Program-made: the position numbers and the translations under genes
Notes under the pieces: generated by a model
Seen by the model: only the letters and a program-made list of their open reading frames with translations
Databases searched by the model: none
What the model was told of the DNA's origin: nothing
Shown here: positions 5,709 to 8,206 of the stretch, piece after piece
Layout of the letters: the number at the start of each line of letters is the position of its first letter
How positions within the stretch are numbered: position 1 is the stretch's first letter
Source: Methylocapsa sp.
Lineage (GTDB): Bacteria; Pseudomonadota; Alphaproteobacteria; Rhizobiales; Beijerinckiaceae
NCBI GenBank assembly: GCA_017353815.1
Contig: JAFMSB010000058.1
Span: 1 to 8,206 of the forward strand
Reading direction: 5' to 3'
DNA length: 8,206 nucleotides

Positions 5709-6009
5709 GAGCGGCAAAACCATCAACGCCTCCTGAGCGCCGCATCCGCCCCGGCTGCAAACCCGGCCATCTCCGCCGGGCCGGACGCGGCACAGCGATT
5801 CACGCTCCAACAATTTCGCCCCGTATTGCTCCAATGGTGGTTGACAATCGTACACAGACAATTATTATATTATATCATATGGTTAATTTTTATTAGAATT
5901 ATTTTCAGCCTTTCCCGAAATCCAAAATGGATCAGTCCGTTAGGCAGATGGGGCTTCCGCGAGAGCAAAGCCACATCTGATCTAGCTTAACAGGAAATTT
6001 TCTTATCTC
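5709..6009. other. Non-coding stretch upstream of the sigma-factor gene
   Basis: The left part (to about 5835) is GC-rich with no convincing gene and probably contains the old IS21 right end; GCTCCAA occurs twice, 24 bp apart (5804-5810 and 5828-5834), but no clear terminal repeat was found. The right part (5857-5910) is strongly AT-rich, unlike its surroundings, and holds the promoter described separately. About 135 bases of possible leader run from there to the sigma-factor start. Confidence 0.5.
5841..5868 (+). promoter_or_regulatory. Sigma70-type promoter candidate facing the sigma-factor gene
   Basis: TTGACA (5841-5846), a perfect -35 consensus, is followed by a 16-base spacer and TATTAT (5863-5868) as -10, in an AT-rich island. 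It would start transcription near 5875, about 135 bases before the ECF sigma gene. It lies just outside the istB remnant, so it may be IS-derived. Confidence 0.5.
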
Positions 6010-6678
6010 ATGACAAACAAAGCAATTTTTGCTGCAGTTGCGGTGCGAGGTGAGAGTGCGAATTTTCTGCATTTCGGCGAGCCAAAGCGGGATGGTGCGG
6101 TGGGCCTGCGGATCACCGCCGATCTCATGGCGCTGATCCCCAATTTGCGTGCCTTTGCCATCTCCTTATGCGGCGATGTCGATCACGCCGATGACCTTGT
6201 CCAAGATACATTGGTGAGAGCCTGGAGCAATATCGGATCCTTTTCCGAAGGCACCAATCTTCGTGCTTGGTTGTTTAGGATTTCGCGCAACATCTATTAC
6301 TCAGAGTACCGCAAGAAGCGACGCGAAGTTGCCGACCCCGATGGCGCCTTAGCCGCAAGCCTCTCCGCCGCTCCGGCGCAAGGCTGCCATATGGATTTGC
6401 TCGATCTCTGCGCGGCGCTGCAAAAGCTGCCGAGCGACCTGCGCGAAGCCTTGATTTTGATCGGCGCCTCGGGGCTTTCTTATCATGAAGTCGCGAGCAT
6501 TTGCGGCTGCGCCATCGGCACCATCAAAAGCCGCGTTAACCGCGCAAGGAACAGGCTCGCCAAGCTGCTGTCAGTGAGGCCGGGAGAAGAATTCTGGCAG
6601 GACAGCGCTTGCCAGATAATTCAGCTGCACGTTGCAGCTCAGCGCCCTGGTCACGACGGGAGCGACGATCCTGCCTGA
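6010..6678 (+). CDS. EcfG/RpoE2-like ECF RNA polymerase sigma factor (222 aa)
   Basis: This ECF sigma factor recruits core RNA polymerase to alternative promoters. Region 2 spans about residues 40-107 (MALIPNLRAFAISLCGDVDH, ADDLVQDTLVRAWSNI, GTNLRAWLFRISRNIYYSEY, RKKRREV). Region 4 spans about 128-190 (LPSDLREALILIGASGLSYH, then ICGCAIGTIKSRVNRAR as helix-turn-helix). These motifs match the EcfG/RpoE2 group that runs the alphaproteobacterial general stress response. The GTN-AWLF and ICGCAxGTIKSRVNRAR blocks are diagnostic. The first 39 residues and last ~30 are not conserved; an internal ATG at 6127 starts right at region 2 and is an alternative start. At 6010 the nearest AGGAAA (5992-5997) is 12 bases away, rather far. 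EcfG is normally next to nepR and phyR; neither is visible, so this may be a paralogue. Confidence 0.88.
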   Translation: MTNKAIFAAVAVRGESANFLHFGEPKRDGAVGLRITADLMALIPNLRAFAISLCGDVDHADDLVQDTLVRAWSNIGSFSEGTNLRAWLFRISRNIYYSEYRKKRREVADPDGALAASLSAAPAQGCHMDLLDLCAALQKLPSDLREALILIGASGLSYHEVASICGCAIGTIKSRVNRARNRLAKLLSVRPGEEFWQDSACQIIQLHVAAQRPGHDGSDDPA

Positions 6679-6738
6679 GATGGAGCTGCAAAAGATCAAG
6701 TCCGCATTTGAATAATTTGAACTCTCAGAGGCATCCCG

Positions 6739-8206
6739 ATGAACAAAAAGAAATTTCATTTTTTTGCTTTTGCTGCGGCAATTTATCTCAATTACGGTCT
6801 AGTCCTGTTTCCCTCCCCGGCATTCGCGGCCGCGAGTGCAACTTTGGTCAAAATAGATACGGCAACGATGGGCAGCTGGATTGGCGCCTATGGCTCTGAT
6901 GGTTATATCGAGAGCCAATATAGCGTGACGAAGTACCCGGCCTACGCCACGGTTGCCCTCTCCAAACAAGCAAATTGGACGTGGGCTGCTTCCACCAGCC
7001 GTCTTGCCGCGGTGCAAAAACCTGACAATCCCCAGGACCGTATTGCGGGGCAATGGTTTTCCGGTACCAGCTTCTTTATCGATATTGCTCTGACGGATGG
7101 CAACAGCCACCAAGTCGTCCTTTATGCGCTCGACTGGGATAGAAACCAGCGGGCCGAAACTATCAATGTGCGGGACGCAACGACGGGCGCGCTGTTGGAC
7201 AGCAGGCCCCTTTCAGCGGGAACGTTCATCGAGGGTGTCTATCTCATCTGGAACGTCCAAGGTCACATCACCTTCGAGATCGCCAGAAACGCGGGTGCGA
7301 ACTCGACTCTCAGCGCCTTATTCTTCGATCCCACAACATCAGGCCAGGCCTCCATTCAAGCCGTGCCCGCGAATGATTTTCTCAATTCGCTTGGGGTTGA
7401 TCCCGGTTATCTTCAAATGATGACAACGGCACCGCTGTTTCAATACACGGGCATCCGCAATTACCGCGTCGGCACCGGCGATCCTTCGACCCCCATCGCT
7501 TTGCACAACGCCACCGTAATCCCCGGCATATATCCGGGTGTCCGTTTTAATCTCGTTGGCCATGACGTGCCCATCAGTGCAAGGATCGCAGAGGGCGCCG
7601 CGATCGCGAGCGCGGGAGCGCTGCTATCGTTTGAAGGCCCGAATGAGCCGAACAGCTTTCCCTTCACCTATAACGGCCAAATTGGCGGCGGCAGCCATTC
7701 TTGGCTCCCGGTTGCCCAGTATCAGCGGGATTTCTATGCGGCCGTCAAAGCCGACCCAAGAGTCAGTTCTTACCCTGTCTTTGGGACATCGCTCGTCGGG
7801 AGTGAATTAGATAATGTCGGCATGCAGTTTCTGACAATCCCCACGGGCGCCAATGTTCTTATGCCAGACGGCACTCGCTATGCCGATTATGCAAACCCCC
7901 ACAATTATGTGGTGGGCAATGGCGGTTGCGGGGTGCTGCGCGATAACCAGGCCTGGAATGCGGCAGATCCTATCCTCCCTGGGTGCTGGGATAATCTCTA
8001 CAACGAGTACGGGGTCACCTGGTATGGCCACTATGCCGGATACACCGAAGCCCAACTTATGACATTGCCACGAGTGACAACCGAGACGGGCTGGGGCACC
8101 AGCGGCATAAGCGAGGATAACCAGGGCAAGGTGCTGCTCAATGTATTATTAGCCCAGTTTAAGCGCGGCTGGTCCTACACATTTATTTACGAGCTGGTGG
8201 ATGGCG
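6739..8206 (+). CDS. Secreted clan GH-A-like glycoside hydrolase with N-terminal beta-sandwich domain (partial, runs off the window)
   Basis: The ATG at 6739 follows AGAGG (6727-6731), and the frame is open to the window end (489 codons, no stop). Residues 1-30 form a signal peptide (NKKK, hydrophobic core, cleavage after AFA at 30). Residues about 35-190 are a beta-rich domain (GSWIGAYGSDGY, WTWAASTS, VVLYALDWD, GVYLIWNV) seen in secreted sugar-active proteins. From about 195 a TIM-barrel-like part follows. LLSFEGPNEPN places E303 after Asn as the likely acid/base, as in clan GH-A; H388 in ANPHNYV is the usual barrel histidine; VTTETGWGTS places E449 as the likely nucleophile. FKRGWSYTFIYELVDG matches the strand after the nucleophile. 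Substrate is unknown. It lies 60 bp after the sigma gene on the same strand, so co-transcription is plausible. Confidence 0.85.
   Translation, partial: MNKKKFHFFAFAAAIYLNYGLVLFPSPAFAAASATLVKIDTATMGSWIGAYGSDGYIESQYSVTKYPAYATVALSKQANWTWAASTSRLAAVQKPDNPQDRIAGQWFSGTSFFIDIALTDGNSHQVVLYALDWDRNQRAETINVRDATTGALLDSRPLSAGTFIEGVYLIWNVQGHITFEIARNAGANSTLSALFFDPTTSGQASIQAVPANDFLNSLGVDPGYLQMMTTAPLFQYTGIRNYRVGTGDPSTPIALHNATVIPGIYPGVRFNLVGHDVPISARIAEGAAIASAGALLSFEGPNEPNSFPFTYNGQIGGGSHSWLPVAQYQRDFYAAVKADPRVSSYPVFGTSLVGSELDNVGMQFLTIPTGANVLMPDGTRYADYANPHNYVVGNGGCGVLRDNQAWNAADPILPGCWDNLYNEYGVTWYGHYAGYTEAQLMTLPRVTTETGWGTSGISEDNQGKVLLNVLLAQFKRGWSYTFIYELVDG

Overview
The window looks like an accessory, mobile-element-scarred region of an alphaproteobacterial replicon, either a chromosomal island or a plasmid. 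The strongest taxonomic hint is a sigma factor of the EcfG/RpoE2 type at 6010-6678, a group known from Alphaproteobacteria. Moderately high GC, mixed codon use and several dead insertion sequences (ISs) fit an island that has been rebuilt repeatedly. No tRNA, rRNA or CRISPR array was seen.

Left part (1-2980), envelope and polysaccharide theme. A protein with a lysozyme-like N-terminal motif but no obvious catalytic glutamate, followed by a long low-complexity tail with a 45-residue repeat (48-1271), precedes a multispanning Wzx-type oligosaccharide flippase (1421-2920). The flippase has an odd C-terminal extension bounded by an imperfect 34-bp direct repeat. A GC-rich hairpin follows it.

Middle part (3030-4060), plasmid-like debris and a small intact operon. 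It contains a scrap of an IS66-type transposase C-terminus (minus strand). Next comes a broken plasmid-type gene (3289-3646, plus strand) with an in-frame amber codon and a 1-nt frameshift. On the minus strand, two very short overlapping genes encode a ribbon-helix-helix (RHH) DNA-binding protein (58 aa) and a 54-aa helical partner. Inverted repeats upstream of them could be their operator.

Centre right (4130-6009). An intact NTF2/SnoaL-like gene reads rightward from the region divergent to the RHH operon. It is followed by two dead transposition genes abutting head to head: the C-terminal part of an IS5-family transposase (minus) and the Walker-A-to-C-terminus part of an IS21 helper ATPase IstB (plus). 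The istB frame is broken by a TGTC tandem duplication. A good sigma70-type promoter lies in the AT-rich stretch beyond istB and points at the sigma-factor gene.

Right part (6010-8206). The orphan EcfG-like sigma factor has no adjacent nepR or phyR. It is followed 60 bp later by a secreted clan GH-A-like glycoside hydrolase with an N-terminal beta-sandwich domain, which runs off the window end. The flippase, lysozyme-like protein and glycosidase suggest an exopolysaccharide or cell-surface role, with the sigma factor as a possible local regulator; that linkage is inference from gene order only.
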